From Paradesertivirga sp036399495 (GTDB lineage Bacteria; Bacteroidota; Bacteroidia; Sphingobacteriales; Sphingobacteriaceae): DNA of 38,480 nt. Location of the stretch: contig DASWMZ010000170.1 of NCBI GenBank assembly GCA_036399495.1, positions 1-38,480 on the forward strand. Direction: 5' to 3'. Shown here piece by piece: positions 15,725-24,619 of this stretch. The notes under the pieces were generated by a model, which saw nothing but the letters and a program-made list of their open reading frames with translations, did not search any database and was not told where the DNA came from. Every line of letters starts with the position of its first letter. Positions within the stretch are counted from its first letter, which is position 1. The position numbers and the translations under genes were made by a program.

Positions 15725-16945
15725 TTGACGTTCGAGGATTTTAATTTCAATGAAGAGCTCCATGAAGGGCTTATGAGTATGGGGTACAAAACTCCTACTC
15801 CAATACAGCAAATGGCAATCCCTGTTGTACAGGCGGAAAAAGATCTGATAGCATGCGCACAAACGGGAACCGGAAAAACGGCTTCCTACCTCCTTCCGGT
15901 ATTAGATTTAATCAGTAAATCTGAAAAAAACCAAACCAGCACTTTAATTCTGGCGCCTACCCGTGAGTTAGCCCAGCAAATAGACCAACAGGTTGAAGGT
16001 TTAGCATACTACGTAAATATCAGTTCTATCGCGGTATTTGGCGGCGGCGATGGTTTCATTTACGAACAGCAACGCAATGCAATACAACACAACGTTAACA
16101 TTATCATTGCTACGCCCGGACGCTTATTAGCACATCTTTCTTCGGGCATCTTAAAATTGAATACCATTAAGTATTTAATTCTTGATGAAGCAGATCGGAT
16201 GCTCGATATGGGCTTTATGGATGATATCATGAGAATCATAAGCCATTTGCCAAAAAAACGGCAGACCTTATTATTCTCAGCGACCATGCCAAATCGGATT
16301 CGCTCACTCGCTAACTCGATCTTACACAATCCTGAACACATCAACATTTCGATTTCCCAACCGGCAGAAGGAATTGACCAGCAGATTTACAAGGTATACG
16401 ACAGTCAAAAGGTTCCTTTAATACAAGATTTGCTAAAGGAAAATAAATATTCCAGTTCGATAATCTTTGCTTCGACGAAAGAAAAGGTAAAACTTTTGTA
16501 CAAGGCTTTAAAAGCGATCGGGATTAAAGTAAAAGCTTTTCATTCTGATTTAGAACAAAACGAACGGGAAGACATTTTAAGGGAATTCAAAAACAAGCAA
16601 TTACCGGTAATTATCGGGACCGATGCCTTATCCAGAGGAATTGATGTTGAGGGAATAGACCTGGTTGTAAACTATGACTGTCCGTCTGATGCAGAAGATT
16701 ATATCCATAGAATTGGAAGAACTGCGCGTGCGGCAACAAAAGGAACCGCTATCACGTTAGTAAATGAGCGAGATCAAGGAAAATTGAGAAATATACAGGA
16801 ACTGATTTCAAAAGAAATAGCGGTAATTACTTTACCAGAGCATCTTGGTGAAGCGCCGGAATTTAAACCGGCGTCGGCTGTTAAGAAGAACAAAGGAAAA
16901 TCGAAATCCTGGAAAAATAATAAACCCAGGAAACAGGTGAACTAA
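15725..16945 (+). CDS. DEAD-box RNA helicase (RhlE-like)
   Basis: ATP-dependent RNA helicase of 406 residues. The Q motif is near 20-28 (YKTPTPIQQ), motif I AQTGTGKT at 45-52, PTRELAQQ near 78-85, ATPGRL near 129-134, DEAD at 154-157, SAT after it, and motif VI HRIGRTARA in the second RecA domain. A basic Lys/Asn-rich tail (KKNKGKSKSWKNNKPRKQ) ends the protein, typical of RhlE for RNA contact. The start is TTG at 15725, giving the family N-terminus MTFEDF; the first ATG would lose the Q motif context. A role in ribosome assembly or cold growth is known for the family. Confidence 0.93.
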   Translation: MTFEDFNFNEELHEGLMSMGYKTPTPIQQMAIPVVQAEKDLIACAQTGTGKTASYLLPVLDLISKSEKNQTSTLILAPTRELAQQIDQQVEGLAYYVNISSIAVFGGGDGFIYEQQRNAIQHNVNIIIATPGRLLAHLSSGILKLNTIKYLILDEADRMLDMGFMDDIMRIISHLPKKRQTLLFSATMPNRIRSLANSILHNPEHINISISQPAEGIDQQIYKVYDSQKVPLIQDLLKENKYSSSIIFASTKEKVKLLYKALKAIGIKVKAFHSDLEQNEREDILREFKNKQLPVIIGTDALSRGIDVEGIDLVVNYDCPSDAEDYIHRIGRTARAATKGTAITLVNERDQGKLRNIQELISKEIAVITLPEHLGEAPEFKPASAVKKNKGKSKSWKNNKPRKQVN

Positions 16946-17015
16946 TTTTATTAATAAACCTTTTGGTATAACTTTTGTCTATAAACCATGGAGGCTTGGT
17001 AGCTTTCGAACACAC

Positions 17016-18488
17016 ATGATGAGAGTTCTAGCCTTACTGTTTTTATTTATTGGAAGTGTAACGTACGCTCAAGCATCTGCTTTGCGCGACAGCACTACTA
17101 TAGTAAAAAACCAACCAGATTCTGTTACCCGGAAAGTGATATTATTGCTATTAGAAGCTTCTGACTTTACGGAAGAACAACCTGCTGAAGCACTACAGAA
17201 TTATCGCAAGGCCTTAAATCTCACGAAAGTGAAAGATGCCCGCTGGGAAGCAGATATCAGGTTAGCCATGGGAAAGCTCCTTTACCGTTTAAAAAGTAAA
17301 GATGCCATGACCCAATTTATGAAAGCCGATGCTCTTTACAGAAAAAAATCTTACTCAAAAGGTCTTGCCGAAACATTATTAGAGATTGCAAAGATTCAGC
17401 AAGCTAGAGGGTTATCCGCGTCAGCGTTAGCAAATTATAACGAAGTATACCGATTGCAAAACAAATTAGGCGAAGCTGTATTGGCCGGAAATGCCGCTTT
17501 ACATGCAACGGATATCTTTATCAAACAACAAAACTATGTTGAGGCGTTTAAGTATGCTGATATGGCCAAAAATGCCTACTACAAAGTTTGCCGAAAAGAC
17601 AGTTTAGGATCAATTTATTACCGCATTGCCTCGATAAAGAAAAGGGTTAAGGCTCCAAAGTCTGCAGAATATTACATTCTTAATCAGGCATTACCTTATT
17701 ATCGGTCATCCGACGATTTACATGGAAGACTAAAAAGCTTTGACTTCTTAGGCCAATTGTATAAAGAAGAAAAGCGCTACTCCGAAGCCAAGTGGTTTTA
17801 TTTGCAGGCAAATAACCAGGCCCGTGTAATGAATGATACCGTGGCTTTGATAAATTCCTTGATAAATTTGGGTGTCACCAAAATTTATATTGGAGACTTA
17901 GTCTTGGCTAAACAAGATATAACCGAAGCTGATTTAATAGCGCAAAGCGATAGTGTGTATTTACCTATTATGAAAAAGGCTAAAATAAAGTATGCTAGCT
18001 TATTTAAGAAATTAGATCCGCCACCGGTAATAGCATTAAACGAGGTCAATAAAAAGTCATCAACCACAGTTAAGAAAAAAGCCTCAACAGATTTGGATTC
18101 TATAGAGGTGAGCAAAAAGCAGGTTACTGGTGCTAAAGCAAAATCTCAGGAAGAAATCTCTTCTGGTGAGGCTAAGAAAAAAACAGCGACTACCGTAAAA
18201 GCAAAAACTAAAGAAGTTATTACTTCTCCTGAGATTAAAAAGAAGCCGGCAACGCCGGTGAAGCCGAAATCTCAGGATGATAAGTCTGCTACTGCCACTA
18301 AAGTTGTACCTGCTAAAAAGCCTTTAATTGCTACCAAAATAAAAGATAATGTAGCTGCCAAAAAACCTGCTCCTGTTAAAGCTAAGGCTGAAGAGCCCGA
18401 GCCTGCAAGTGAAGAAGAAGAAATTGAGCCTGAAATATCACCTAAGGAAGCGAAGGAAAAGCGAAGCTCTACATACATCTTTCCATAA
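17016..18488 (+). CDS. Exported tetratricopeptide-repeat protein with Lys/Ala/Pro-rich tail
   Basis: 490 residues. A signal peptide (residues 1-19, ending TYAQA) is followed by helical pairs typical of TPRs from about 30 to 330, such as EALQNYRKALNLT, SALANYNEVYRLQNKLGEA and GRLKSFDFLGQLYKEEKRYSEAKWFYLQANN. Residues about 335-470 are low-complexity, built from Lys, Ala, Thr, Pro and Glu with recurring KKKPATPVKAK-like stretches, then a short end SSTYIFP. TPR proteins of this shape in Bacteroidota often precede a sensor kinase domain; here no kinase follows, so it could be a scaffold. It converges on the minus-strand gene 14 bp away. Confidence 0.75.
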   Translation: MMRVLALLFLFIGSVTYAQASALRDSTTIVKNQPDSVTRKVILLLLEASDFTEEQPAEALQNYRKALNLTKVKDARWEADIRLAMGKLLYRLKSKDAMTQFMKADALYRKKSYSKGLAETLLEIAKIQQARGLSASALANYNEVYRLQNKLGEAVLAGNAALHATDIFIKQQNYVEAFKYADMAKNAYYKVCRKDSLGSIYYRIASIKKRVKAPKSAEYYILNQALPYYRSSDDLHGRLKSFDFLGQLYKEEKRYSEAKWFYLQANNQARVMNDTVALINSLINLGVTKIYIGDLVLAKQDITEADLIAQSDSVYLPIMKKAKIKYASLFKKLDPPPVIALNEVNKKSSTTVKKKASTDLDSIEVSKKQVTGAKAKSQEEISSGEAKKKTATTVKAKTKEVITSPEIKKKPATPVKPKSQDDKSATATKVVPAKKPLIATKIKDNVAAKKPAPVKAKAEEPEPASEEEEIEPEISPKEAKEKRSSTYIFP

Positions 18489-18502
18489 ATCCCTCCTACT
18501 CA

Positions 18503-19555
18503 TTACTGCTCTTCCTTGAAATAAACTTTATAGTAGTTCATAGATTTATCATCATCAAAACCTTTTTCTATTAGGTCTTTATTTCCATGAATATAGATGT
18601 GGAAATTTTTGTCGAGCTTAAGAACGCTTTTGAGCACTTTCATTTGCTTTTTTACAGCTTGTGTGGAAATATCAAAGCTGTCGGAAATCTCAGTATCAAA
18701 TTCCTTTTCGTAATTTTTCTTAAAGTTTTTGAAAGATTCGATTGCTTTCGGGTTACCGATTACCTCATTAGAAAATTCATCCATTTCAAAGGTGTCTTTT
18801 TCTTTAAAATACTTAATTGAACGGTTAAGCAGATCAATTTTATCGGCTTTGTTCATCTCAAAATTGTCATCCAATTTATCGGTAACGAACTTTTTATAGA
18901 CCGTTAAAGTATTACTGGTTTTGTTAAAATCGTCATTTCGGATCTTAAGTTGCAAAAACTCATCTTTCCAGTAAACTGCCTCGCCTGCCCTATTCGTTTG
19001 ATCGATAACCAAAACCTTAAAACCCTCCTCCTTTTCGGTATTAAAAATCAGACACCCTTTATCTAGTTTATTGATATTAATTCCATCAGATTCGTAACCG
19101 AGATTAAAGCCGCTATCTTCGGGATTTACTTTCAAATAGGTTTCCTTAGTTTCCGATTTAAATATGCCAATGGCATTTAGCAGTTCTCCTTCTAGTTGCA
19201 AATTGTTAAAATGAGCAATATATAACTCGCCGGATTTTATCTTAGGATGATTGCAGAGGTCATATAAATACTTGGTTATCTGCTGACTCACTTCATGAAA
19301 TTTTTCCGGACTTTTGAAAACTTCGGCGGAGAAATGAAAAAGCTCGTTTAGATTGATATCGCTTGAATGCATAAAGCGATAAACTTCATTTACTTTCTCG
19401 AACGGTTTGAGATAGTATTGAAGCAAAAGGTTTGATAAGAATTCATCCTCTACCGGGAATGGATTATCCGACAAAACATAAAATTCGTCTTGTAATTTAT
19501 TGCCAACCCGGTGGATTGAAACTTTTGAAAGAGAGGCTTCAAAAAAACTAACCAT
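18503..19555 (-). CDS. Nucleoid-associated protein (NdpA/YejK family)
   Basis: 350 residues resembling the 37-kDa nucleoid-associated protein family (PF04245). The opening ASLSKVSIHRVGNKLQDEFYVLSDNPF and the segment SGELYIAHFNNLQLEGELLNAIGIFKSE match the family's first domain, and the second half is highly charged and helical. Members bind the nucleoid in proteobacteria; in Bacteroidota the role is not established. It overlaps the MFS gene upstream by 8 nt, so the two are co-transcribed. Confidence 0.75.
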   Translation of the reverse strand: MVSFFEASLSKVSIHRVGNKLQDEFYVLSDNPFPVEDEFLSNLLLQYYLKPFEKVNEVYRFMHSSDINLNELFHFSAEVFKSPEKFHEVSQQITKYLYDLCNHPKIKSGELYIAHFNNLQLEGELLNAIGIFKSETKETYLKVNPEDSGFNLGYESDGININKLDKGCLIFNTEKEEGFKVLVIDQTNRAGEAVYWKDEFLQLKIRNDDFNKTSNTLTVYKKFVTDKLDDNFEMNKADKIDLLNRSIKYFKEKDTFEMDEFSNEVIGNPKAIESFKNFKKNYEKEFDTEISDSFDISTQAVKKQMKVLKSVLKLDKNFHIYIHGNKDLIEKGFDDDKSMNYYKVYFKEEQ

Positions 19556-20729
19556 TATAAGATTTTATATATTTAGGTAAGAAAAACAAATAAACGAGGG
19601 CTATAACTGCTGTGCCACCAGATAAAAAGAACAGCATCGGAATCCGGGATATAACATCGTTAAATAGCCAGCCAGCAAGTAACGCGCCACCTCCAATTCC
19701 AATTTCAAGTGCGATATACATGGTCGAAACAGCTTTTCCTCTATGGTCAGGATGACTTAAATCGACCGTCCAGGCGTTATTTGCGGGAGAAAAAACACCG
19801 GTACCAACTCCATAAATAGCCGATGCCAAGAGCAAAGAAAATACTGAATCTGAAAGCCCAAGCAATAACATTGAAATACTAACAGCAATGAGTGAAGCTT
19901 TTATAACTACTACCCGTCCATATTTATCAGAACTTTTTCCGACAATGAATCTGAATACAACAGAGGAAATGGTGAAGGTCATGAAAAACAAACCTTTGTT
20001 GGCTATTCCTAAGTGGGCACTCAAATCCGGAACTAACGTTAACAACGCACCATAACTCATATAATAAAGCATGGTTACAATTGCCGAGGGTAATACCCTC
20101 CATTCAATAATTTCATCCCGCTTAACTTTGAGAATTGACAAGCTGAATTTCTGCTTGTTTTTAACTGTTTCTTTCATATTCAAAACAATCAGAATAGAAA
20201 GTAAGGCTAGTATTGATGAAAGATAAAATAAAGCATTAATTGAAAATCTGGCTGTAACGGCGCTACCCATTGCCGGGCCAATTGCCATTCCGGTTGTAAA
20301 AGCCAGCCCATGCAAACCCATGGCTTCGCCCCATCGGCCTTCAGGAATTATATCTGCTACATAAGCTGATGTTGCGGTAGGCTTAAACCCGGTTGAAAAG
20401 CCATGCAAAAGTCGCAAGAATAGAAATCCGGAAACAGTGGCAAATAATGGATACAATATGCCGCAGATCATACAAACAATCGATCCGATAGCCATAACAG
20501 GGATTCGACCGATTGTATCGGTAAGCTTGCCGCTGAAAGGCCTGGAAATGGCGGCGGTTAATGTGAACAACGCAATAATTAAACCCTTATACTCTGATCC
20601 ACCAAGCAAACTTAGGTAAGCAGGCATTTCGGGAATAAGCATATTAAAGCTTGCCGAAAACAGCAGAGAGCTGAGACAAAGCAATGCAAATTGAGTATTA
20701 TAAATGGGGTGCTTATCTTCAAAAATCAT
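19548..20729 (-). CDS. MFS transporter (drug-exporter-like)
   Basis: Inner-membrane major facilitator protein of 393 residues with about 12 hydrophobic segments. The A-motif GKLTDTIGRIPVM lies after helix 2, a second copy-like GKSSDKYGRVVVI follows helix 8, and GFSTGFKPTATSAYVADIIPEGRWGEAMG is the typical helix 4-5 segment of the proton-driven exporters. The ATG at 20729 was preferred over the TTG at 20741. The substrate is unknown. Confidence 0.85.
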   Translation of the reverse strand: MIFEDKHPIYNTQFALLCLSSLLFSASFNMLIPEMPAYLSLLGGSEYKGLIIALFTLTAAISRPFSGKLTDTIGRIPVMAIGSIVCMICGILYPLFATVSGFLFLRLLHGFSTGFKPTATSAYVADIIPEGRWGEAMGLHGLAFTTGMAIGPAMGSAVTARFSINALFYLSSILALLSILIVLNMKETVKNKQKFSLSILKVKRDEIIEWRVLPSAIVTMLYYMSYGALLTLVPDLSAHLGIANKGLFFMTFTISSVVFRFIVGKSSDKYGRVVVIKASLIAVSISMLLLGLSDSVFSLLLASAIYGVGTGVFSPANNAWTVDLSHPDHRGKAVSTMYIALEIGIGGGALLAGWLFNDVISRIPMLFFLSGGTAVIALVYLFFLPKYIKSYNG

Positions 20730-20859
20730 GCGAAGTTCCAAAAATAGATTTATTCTGGAAAGTTCTACATGCTGCGAAACTTTTTACTTTTTTTCTCGTT
20801 AAAAGGGATCTTACCGGGATTTGATTAACTGGTCAAAATCTACTATTATAAATAATACC

Positions 20860-21060
20860 ATGAAAAAAACAACCATCGAAGCAACTAAAGAGTCATCAAA
20901 TAACACAATCGATTTTATTTTAAAAAACCTTCCTGATCCAAAAGACAACAGCGTTTCGACTATTAAAGATGAGGTTGTTGTAAACGACAAAAGAGTTATT
21001 TATTTAGCTCAGAAAGCTAAAGGTTCTCAGGGCTTTTACTGGAACATCAATCTATCGTAA
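20860..21060 (+). CDS. Small hypothetical protein (66 aa)
   Basis: Starting at ATG 20860 this gives MKKTTIEATKESSNNTIDFILKN followed by IKDEVVVNDKRVIYLAQKAKGSQGFYWNINLS. The earlier TTG at 20821 would add 13 residues and is less likely. Soluble, no signal peptide. No family is recognised with certainty, but the ordered second half and isolated placement before yjbQ suggest a real gene. Confidence 0.55.
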   Translation: MKKTTIEATKESSNNTIDFILKNLPDPKDNSVSTIKDEVVVNDKRVIYLAQKAKGSQGFYWNINLS

Positions 21061-21090
21061 TTCAAAACTCCGGAATCCATTCCCTTATGG

Positions 21091-21120
21091 TTTGCTTCAT
21101 GTTCTAAATCCGTTACTTTG
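21091..21120 (+). promoter_or_regulatory. Promoter of yjbQ-like gene
   Basis: TTTG (21091-21094) and TACTTTG (21114-21120) are 19 nt apart, matching the Bacteroidota -33/-7 pattern except that the -7 box is one base short. The box ends 6 nt before the ATG at 21127, so the mRNA would be nearly leaderless. Confidence 0.55.
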
Positions 21121-21126
21121 TTTGAT

Positions 21127-21549
21127 ATGAAGGTATATCAAAAAGGCATTCAACTGAAAGAACGGAAAAGAGGTTTTCACCTAATAACCAGCGAGATAAT
21201 TGAGGCGTTTCCTGAAATTAAGGAAATAAAATCAGGTATGTGCCAGGTATTTATTCAGCATACTTCGGCTTCGCTTAGTATAAATGAAAATGCCGATCCA
21301 ACAGTGCGGGCAGATTTTGAAATGTTTTTCAGTAAAACCATTACAGAGAACGACCCGGATTATCTTCATGATTATGAAGGCCCGGACGATATGCCAGCTC
21401 ACCTTAAAGCCTCACTCCTGGGCTGTTCAGTAAGCATACCTATTTATAATGGCAGGCTAGCTTTGGGCACATGGCAAGGAATTTATTTCGGTGAACACCG
21501 TGATGCAGGCGGACCAAGAAATTTTGTATTGACCGCTTGGGGTGTGTAA
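21127..21549 (+). CDS. YjbQ family protein
   Basis: 140 residues from ATG 21127 (an upstream TTG at 21118 lies within the putative promoter and is unlikely). Conserved family segments are all present: CQVFIQHTSASLSINENADPTVRADFE, PAHLKASLLGCSVSIPI and GRLALGTWQGIYFGEHRDAGG. The YjbQ family (PF01894) has weak thiamine-phosphate synthase activity in E. coli; the physiological role remains unclear. Confidence 0.93.
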   Translation: MKVYQKGIQLKERKRGFHLITSEIIEAFPEIKEIKSGMCQVFIQHTSASLSINENADPTVRADFEMFFSKTITENDPDYLHDYEGPDDMPAHLKASLLGCSVSIPIYNGRLALGTWQGIYFGEHRDAGGPRNFVLTAWGV

Positions 21550-21557
21550 ATACACCT

Positions 21558-22532
21558 TTAATTCATTATCCTATTATACTTCCCTTTATACTGTAGCGGA
21601 GATAATCCCGTAAATTTTTTGAAGGTACTTCTAAAGGCTTTTGTATCCGTATAACCCACTTTGTACATTACTTCATTCACGTTTACACGTGATGATTCCA
21701 GGCTCATTTTCGCCGCTTCGATTTTTACCCGCTGAATGTATTCCGCAACAGTATTGGACGTAGCTTTCTTAAACCGCCTTTCGAGATTTCTCCGCCCCAG
21801 CGCAAACATAGATGCTAACTGATCTACGGAGATTCGTTCCTGAAAGTTGTTTTCAATAAACTCCTGAGCTTTCTTTATCTGATCATCCTCATGGTTTTTC
21901 TGACCCTGAAAAATAGTGAACGAGAGTTGGCTGTCTCGTTCTATCTCGATGGCAAAGACTTTAGCTGTTAATATCGATATATCTCTGCCGGCATATTTCT
22001 CAATTAAATATAAGAGGAGATTAAGATATGAAAACGCACCTCCACTCGAATAAAGGCCAGCCTCATCGGTAATCACCTTTTCGGTAACCAGATTTACCTG
22101 AGGAAACATAGCCTTAAAAGCACCTTCAGCCATCCAATGTGTGGCACATTTACGGCCGTCGAGCAAGCCAGTAGAAGCAAGCAAAAAAGCACCAAGGCAT
22201 AAACTGGCTACTTCAGCACCGGTATTATACTGCTCTACAATCCATGGAATATATCGTCGGTTTTGCTCTATCCCTTCGCTCAAATCCCCATCTATTGCAG
22301 GTATGATAATCAGATCTGTTTTCTTGATGTCTTCTATAAGAGCGTCAACGTTTGCGGTAAAAGATCCACCGCTTAAAGAAGTTTCTTTATTTAATCCAAC
22401 GAGCTGAACTTTAAAAATTGGCGGAGCTCCCTTCGATGTAAAAAACTGGTTAACCTGGGTAAATAACTGTCGGGAACCTTCCAGGCTACCTAAAATAGCA
22501 CCGTTAGGAACTAAAATAGAAATATGCTTCAT
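21558..22532 (-). CDS. GlxA-type AraC family transcriptional regulator
   Basis: 324 residues with two domains. Residues 1 to about 195 form a DJ-1/PfpI-like domain with the nucleophile-elbow pattern VASLCLGAFLLASTGLLDGRKCATHW. Residues about 220-324 form an AraC HTH region (AQEFIENNFQERISVDQLASMFALGRRNLERRFKKAT and VMYKVGYTDTKAFRSTFKKFTGLSPLQYK). In characterised GlxA-like proteins the first domain senses a metabolite. No likely target gene is adjacent; a metallophosphoesterase lies upstream in the same direction, separated by 46 bp. Confidence 0.9.
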   Translation of the reverse strand: MKHISILVPNGAILGSLEGSRQLFTQVNQFFTSKGAPPIFKVQLVGLNKETSLSGGSFTANVDALIEDIKKTDLIIIPAIDGDLSEGIEQNRRYIPWIVEQYNTGAEVASLCLGAFLLASTGLLDGRKCATHWMAEGAFKAMFPQVNLVTEKVITDEAGLYSSGGAFSYLNLLLYLIEKYAGRDISILTAKVFAIEIERDSQLSFTIFQGQKNHEDDQIKKAQEFIENNFQERISVDQLASMFALGRRNLERRFKKATSNTVAEYIQRVKIEAAKMSLESSRVNVNEVMYKVGYTDTKAFRSTFKKFTGLSPLQYKGKYNRIMN

Positions 22533-22578
22533 ATGCTAAAGATAAGAGATGAAGTTTTGATATCAAACGAATATTAAA

Positions 22579-23796
22579 TCAGGCTTTCTTTAATTCAATA
22601 ACGGTTATCTCAGGCCATATACCTACCCTTCCCGAGAAACCGAGAAAACCAAAACCGCGATTAACATATAAATATCTTCCTGCTTCTTCAAACAAACCAG
22701 CCCAATTTTTATAGCGATATTTCACCGGGCTCCACTTCCAACCGAACAATTCTATTCCAAATTGCATCCCATGAGTATGTCCTGATAAGGTTAGATGAAT
22801 GTGCTCGGGGCGATTTTTAATTTCAGCATCCCAGTGTGATGGATCATGAGATAATAAAACTTTAACTGAATTCTTATCAACACCGTTAAGTGCTTTGTTT
22901 AAGTTGCCCCGCTGCCCAAAACCCAATCCCCAGTTTTCTACACCAAGTAAGGTGATGGATTCACCGTCCTTTTCAATCCTCACGTGTTCATCAAGTAATA
23001 ATTTAAAGCCGAGCTTTTGATGATTGACTTTTAGCCGATTCAGATTTTGAATTTTCTCTTCAGCATTCACCCAATGGATATAATCGCCGTAATCATGATT
23101 TCCCAGAATTGAAAACTTGCCGTACTCAGCATTTATTGGTTTAAAAATGTCAATCCAGGGTTCGATTTCACTTGCCTGATTATTAACCAGATCTCCTGTA
23201 AAGACAAATAGGTCAGATCCCTGTGCATTTATCAGATCAACGCCACGCTTCACTCCTTTTTTGCTATCAAAGCTTCCGGAATGAACATCAGAAATTTGCG
23301 TTATAGTAAAACCGTTAAATGCTTTAGGCAAATCTTTGAGCACAAGCTGTACCCGGTGTATTTTATAGTGATACTTCCCTTTGGTTACTCCGAAAAGAAA
23401 AGCGAAAAATGGAATAGCTGCGAGAACTAATGCAGCCTGACTAACATAGACTGATCTAGCAGGATACTCAGAATATATTCCTGCTAAAACCCGGAAACAA
23501 TCCTCAGCGAAAAGCACCATTATAAAAACCAGTTTAATGATCAAAAAAGTCAAGAAAAAGTTAACAATCAAGTTAAACAAGGGCTTAAATTTCGTCTTAG
23601 GAAACAGCGTAAAAAAGCCTGCGAATAGGCTGGCAATCATACCGATAGAGAAAATCCAAAAGGAGTATAATACAACTGGCCTTAACTCCGAAACCAATTC
23701 CAGACTTAAAGTTTTAACACCCTGAAAAGTGTACAGATCAATAAGAAAGGAAATCAAAAACACAAATAAAAAAGGCAAAAAACTGATACGACGCAT
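22579..23796 (-). CDS. Membrane-anchored metallophosphoesterase
   Basis: 405 residues. The first ~145 contain about four membrane helices; the rest is a calcineurin-like phosphoesterase domain with motifs in order: ITQISDVHSGSF (D-x-H), FTGDLVNN (GD), LGNHDYGDY (GNHD), LLSHDPSHW (H) and LTLSGHTHGMQFG (GHTH). The domain resembles the YkuE/YaeI branch, which acts on lipid-linked pyrophosphates such as UDP-diacylglucosamine in some members, but the substrate here is not settled. It would face the cytoplasm or periplasm depending on helix number. Confidence 0.9.
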   Translation of the reverse strand: MRRISFLPFLFVFLISFLIDLYTFQGVKTLSLELVSELRPVVLYSFWIFSIGMIASLFAGFFTLFPKTKFKPLFNLIVNFFLTFLIIKLVFIMVLFAEDCFRVLAGIYSEYPARSVYVSQAALVLAAIPFFAFLFGVTKGKYHYKIHRVQLVLKDLPKAFNGFTITQISDVHSGSFDSKKGVKRGVDLINAQGSDLFVFTGDLVNNQASEIEPWIDIFKPINAEYGKFSILGNHDYGDYIHWVNAEEKIQNLNRLKVNHQKLGFKLLLDEHVRIEKDGESITLLGVENWGLGFGQRGNLNKALNGVDKNSVKVLLSHDPSHWDAEIKNRPEHIHLTLSGHTHGMQFGIELFGWKWSPVKYRYKNWAGLFEEAGRYLYVNRGFGFLGFSGRVGIWPEITVIELKKA

Positions 23797-23859
23797 CTGA
23801 AAAGATATAAAGCAATAAACTCAATTAAATATAGATCGTTTATTTTAAGCAATTCCGTC

Positions 23860-23867
23860 TATTTTTG
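23860..23867 (+). promoter_or_regulatory. -7 element of VF530-like gene
   Basis: TATTTTTG matches TAnnTTTG exactly and ends 9 nt before the ATG at 23877, again implying a very short 5' leader. The -33 region is only T-rich. Confidence 0.5.
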
Positions 23868-23876
23868 TTGGCAGCA

Positions 23877-24092
23877 ATGGAGCAAAAAAACAATCCCCTT
23901 CACGGGATAACTCTAGAAACGATTTTAACCCATCTTGTAGAAGTATATGGTTGGAAAGAACTGGCCAGAATTGTTCGCATAAACTGCTTTATCAGTAATC
24001 CTAGTATAAAGTCGAGCTTAACTTTTTTACGTAAAACACCCTGGGCACGGCAGAAGGTGGAAGATTTGTATTTAAAAAGTCAACGTGCTTAA
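23877..24092 (+). CDS. VF530/DUF2132 family DNA-binding-like protein
   Basis: 71 residues from ATG 23877. The sequence NNPLHGITLETILTHLVEVYGWKELARIVRINCF followed by NPSIKSSLTFLRKTPWARQKVEDLYL is nearly a textbook match to DUF2132 (VF530), which has a SAP-like/DNA-binding fold in the solved Vibrio structure. Its cellular role is unknown. It is monocistronic, with its own promoter. Confidence 0.92.
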   Translation: MEQKNNPLHGITLETILTHLVEVYGWKELARIVRINCFISNPSIKSSLTFLRKTPWARQKVEDLYLKSQRA

Positions 24093-24163
24093 CTGATAAC
24101 ATTCATTTACAACCAATCCCTCATTTGGAACAGTAATTGCAAGATTGATAAAAAAAAACTATC

Positions 24164-24607
24164 ATGGAAACTACCGAAATAACAAGTGAAGTATTAAATG
24201 ACCTGGTTCAAATCAACAACGACCGTATTGCCGGTTATGAACGTGCGATTAAAGAATTAAAAGACGGCGATACCGACCTGCAAGAGCTTTTCTCGGGCTT
24301 TATATCTGAAAGCATGGAGTATAAATCTCAACTTGTATCTGCGGGTGCAGATGCTGAAAACGACACGACGAATAGCGGTAAAATATACAGAGTATGGATG
24401 GACGTGAAAGCTGTTTTCACAGGTCACGATCGTAAAACTGTATTAGAAAATTGCGAATTTGGCGAAGATGCGGCTCAAAAAGCCTATGAAAGCGGATTGG
24501 CTACTGAAAATCTTCGTCAAGATGTGCGAGCGTTACTTTCTCAGCAAAAACAAGCATTAAAAGCTGCACATGATCAAGTGAAATTGCTACGCGATCTTCA
24601 TAAGTAA
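24164..24607 (+). CDS. PA2169 family four-helix-bundle protein (DUF2383)
   Basis: 147 residues, almost wholly helical and acidic. It begins EVLNDLVQINNDRIAGYERAIKEL and includes a GADAENDTTNSGKIYRVWMDVKAVFTGHDRKTVLENCEFGEDAAQKAYESGL segment typical of DUF2383 stress-type ferritin-like bundles. Members have Glu-rich helices but are not shown to bind metal here. It ends with a terminator that overlaps the 3' end of the converging lpxR-like gene. A stress-response role is likely only by analogy. Confidence 0.85.
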   Translation: METTEITSEVLNDLVQINNDRIAGYERAIKELKDGDTDLQELFSGFISESMEYKSQLVSAGADAENDTTNSGKIYRVWMDVKAVFTGHDRKTVLENCEFGEDAAQKAYESGLATENLRQDVRALLSQQKQALKAAHDQVKLLRDLHK

Positions 24608-24619
24608 TCCTGAGTAACT